Positions 5,258-6,375 of a stretch of 6,375 bases of DNA are shown here, one piece after another. A model generated the notes under the pieces. It had not been told where the DNA came from and searched no databases. It saw only the letters and a program-made list of their open reading frames with translations. This stretch comes from Bacteroidales bacterium UBA1223 (GTDB lineage: Bacteria; Bacteroidota; Bacteroidia; Bacteroidales; P3): NCBI GenBank assembly GCA_002309155.1, contig DBXB01000011.1:10532-16906 (forward strand). The letters are read 5' to 3'. The position numbers and the translations under genes are program-made. How positions within the stretch are numbered: the first letter of the stretch is position 1; the number at the start of each line of letters is the position of its first letter.

Positions 5258-5313
5258 CACGATTAAACAATTCACAATTTAAAGATATCGTTAAGGTTAT
5301 AGTTAAAGTTTTA

Positions 5314-6375
5314 TTAACTAATCGGTACTCTCCTGTCCAGACCGAACGACATGGGCGACACCTTGAGTTGCGGGGCGAACTGGAGACGCTTCCACTCGTT
5401 CTGACGCACCTTGCGGATAACCTGCGCCACAAGTTCCTCGTCGTAGCCTTCGGCGACAATCTCTTCGAGCGACATCTGCTCCTCGATATGGAGGTTGAGG
5501 ATTGTGTCAAGCACTCCGTAGTCGGGCAGCGAGTCGCTGTCCTTCTGACCGGGCCTCAACTCTGCCGACGGAGCCTTGTGTATCGAATTCCACGGAATTA
5601 TCTCACGATCACGGTTAATCCATTCAGACAGCTCGTAGACCTCAGTCTTGTAGAGGTCGCCGATGACGCTGATGGCGCCACAGCTGTCGCCGTAGAGCGT
5701 GCCGTAACCCATCGCCGCCTCACTCTTGTTGGTGGTGTTGAGGACCAGTGCGCCGAACTTGTTGGAATAACTCATCAGTATGGTGCCACGAATACGAGCC
5801 TGCATATTCTCCTCGGTGACATCCTCGGCACGGTCGCCGAAGACAGGCTTCATGGTGTTGCGCAGAGCGTCGAAACAATCCTTGATAGGCACAATGTCGT
5901 ACTTGATACCCAGATTCACCGCCAGGTCTTCGGCATCCTTGACAGAATGGTCGGTGGAATACTGCGAAGGCATAAGGATGCCATGGACATTATCGGGACC
6001 AAGCGCAGCCACGGCAAGGGCGCAGACCAGCGCCGAATCGATGCCGCCACTGAGACCCAGAACAGCCCGCTGGAGGTTGTTCTTGGCAAAATACTCACGG
6101 AGACCCATCACCAAAGCCTTGTAGACCAGCTCGACAATCTCGGGTTTCTCGTCATCGACAGCGGTAAGCAACTGCAGGTCGACGCTGGCGCTGGACTCTT
6201 CGAAATAGGGCAACTGACAGAGCACCGATCCTGCGGCATTGAGAGCCATGGAACCTCCGGCGAAGAGGAACGAGCCCTCGCCGCCGATACGGTTGACGAA
6301 AACCAGCGAAGCGTTGAGAGTCTCGACAATCTTGTGCATACGATACCTGATGCTATAAGGCTTGTTGTATTCAAA
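5314..6375 (-). CDS. nadE: Glutamine-dependent NAD+ synthetase, C-terminal 353 residues
   Basis: The enzyme converts deamido-NAD, ATP and glutamine to NAD+ in the last step of NAD synthesis. The frame is open to the window edge: upstream of the Met codon at 6339 it reads FEYNKPYSIRYR, which continues the nitrilase-like glutaminase domain. That Met is therefore internal and the gene starts outside. The family is usually about 640-680 residues, so roughly the first 290-330, including most of the glutaminase active site, are missing. Present are the end of the glutaminase domain (VFVNRIGGEGSFLFAGGSMA) and the whole synthetase domain. In the latter, the ATP-pyrophosphatase P-loop LGLSGGIDSALV is encoded near 6060-6025. 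It is followed by ARIRGTILMSYSN, NTTNKSEAAMGYGTLYGDSC and APSAELRPGQKDSDSLPDY, all diagnostic for the glutamine-dependent class. The stop is TAA at 5314-5316. No clear terminator hairpin follows before the 8-bp array. Confidence 0.96.
   Translation of the reverse strand, partial: FEYNKPYSIRYRMHKIVETLNASLVFVNRIGGEGSFLFAGGSMALNAAGSVLCQLPYFEESSASVDLQLLTAVDDEKPEIVELVYKALVMGLREYFAKNNLQRAVLGLSGGIDSALVCALAVAALGPDNVHGILMPSQYSTDHSVKDAEDLAVNLGIKYDIVPIKDCFDALRNTMKPVFGDRAEDVTEENMQARIRGTILMSYSNKFGALVLNTTNKSEAAMGYGTLYGDSCGAISVIGDLYKTEVYELSEWINRDREIIPWNSIHKAPSAELRPGQKDSDSLPDYGVLDTILNLHIEEQMSLEEIVAEGYDEELVAQVIRKVRQNEWKRLQFAPQLKVSPMSFGLDRRVPIS

Overview
The window looks like a chromosomal segment of a Bacteroidales bacterium (Bacteroidota). 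The supporting signs are a fused 565-residue formiminotransferase-cyclodeaminase, lipoproteins with a Ser-Cys lipobox, a TonB C-terminal-domain protein with the FPGG and MPRWKP motifs, an XRE-type regulator with the class-typical C-terminal peptide, an absence of obvious Shine-Dalgarno sequences, and several exact matches to the Bacteroides -7 promoter consensus TAnnTTTG. Family or genus cannot be fixed from the sequence alone. I see no plasmid, phage, insertion sequence, CRISPR array, tRNA or rRNA.

Layout. Bases 1-342 (+) are the 3' end of gcvT (glycine cleavage T-protein). Bases 344-559 hold an unusually dense run of perfect hairpins, including the gcvT terminator and a REP-like pair. Three minus-strand genes follow: a small lipocalin-like lipoprotein (566-970), a secreted stand-alone TonB C-terminal domain protein (1042-1545) and an XRE-family regulator with a long disordered linker (1685-2350). 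Upstream of the regulator lies about 640 bases of very AT-rich DNA with inverted repeats and eight copies of TTTGTA/TACAAA. This spacer ends at a 44-residue lipoprotein gene on the plus strand (2992-3126). A bidirectional terminator (3248-3281) separates that gene from the convergent ftcD (3306-5003, minus). The 310-base spacer behind ftcD carries its likely promoter, an in-phase degenerate 8-bp tandem array and a short 7-bp repeat. The window ends inside nadE, glutamine-dependent NAD synthetase (5314-6375, minus, 5' end missing).

How the genes relate. GcvT and FtcD both load one-carbon units onto tetrahydrofolate, from glycine and from formiminoglutamate respectively, but they lie in separate transcription units, so this is a metabolic link and not an operon. 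NadE is a housekeeping enzyme. The three small envelope proteins and the XRE regulator are typical poorly characterised Bacteroidales accessory genes. The most interesting non-coding material is the hairpin cluster after gcvT, the operator-rich AT spacer around the XRE gene, and the 8-bp tandem array between nadE and ftcD. I did not find a clear new biological system; the regulator, its operators and the orphan lipoprotein are the best candidate for an undescribed small regulatory unit.
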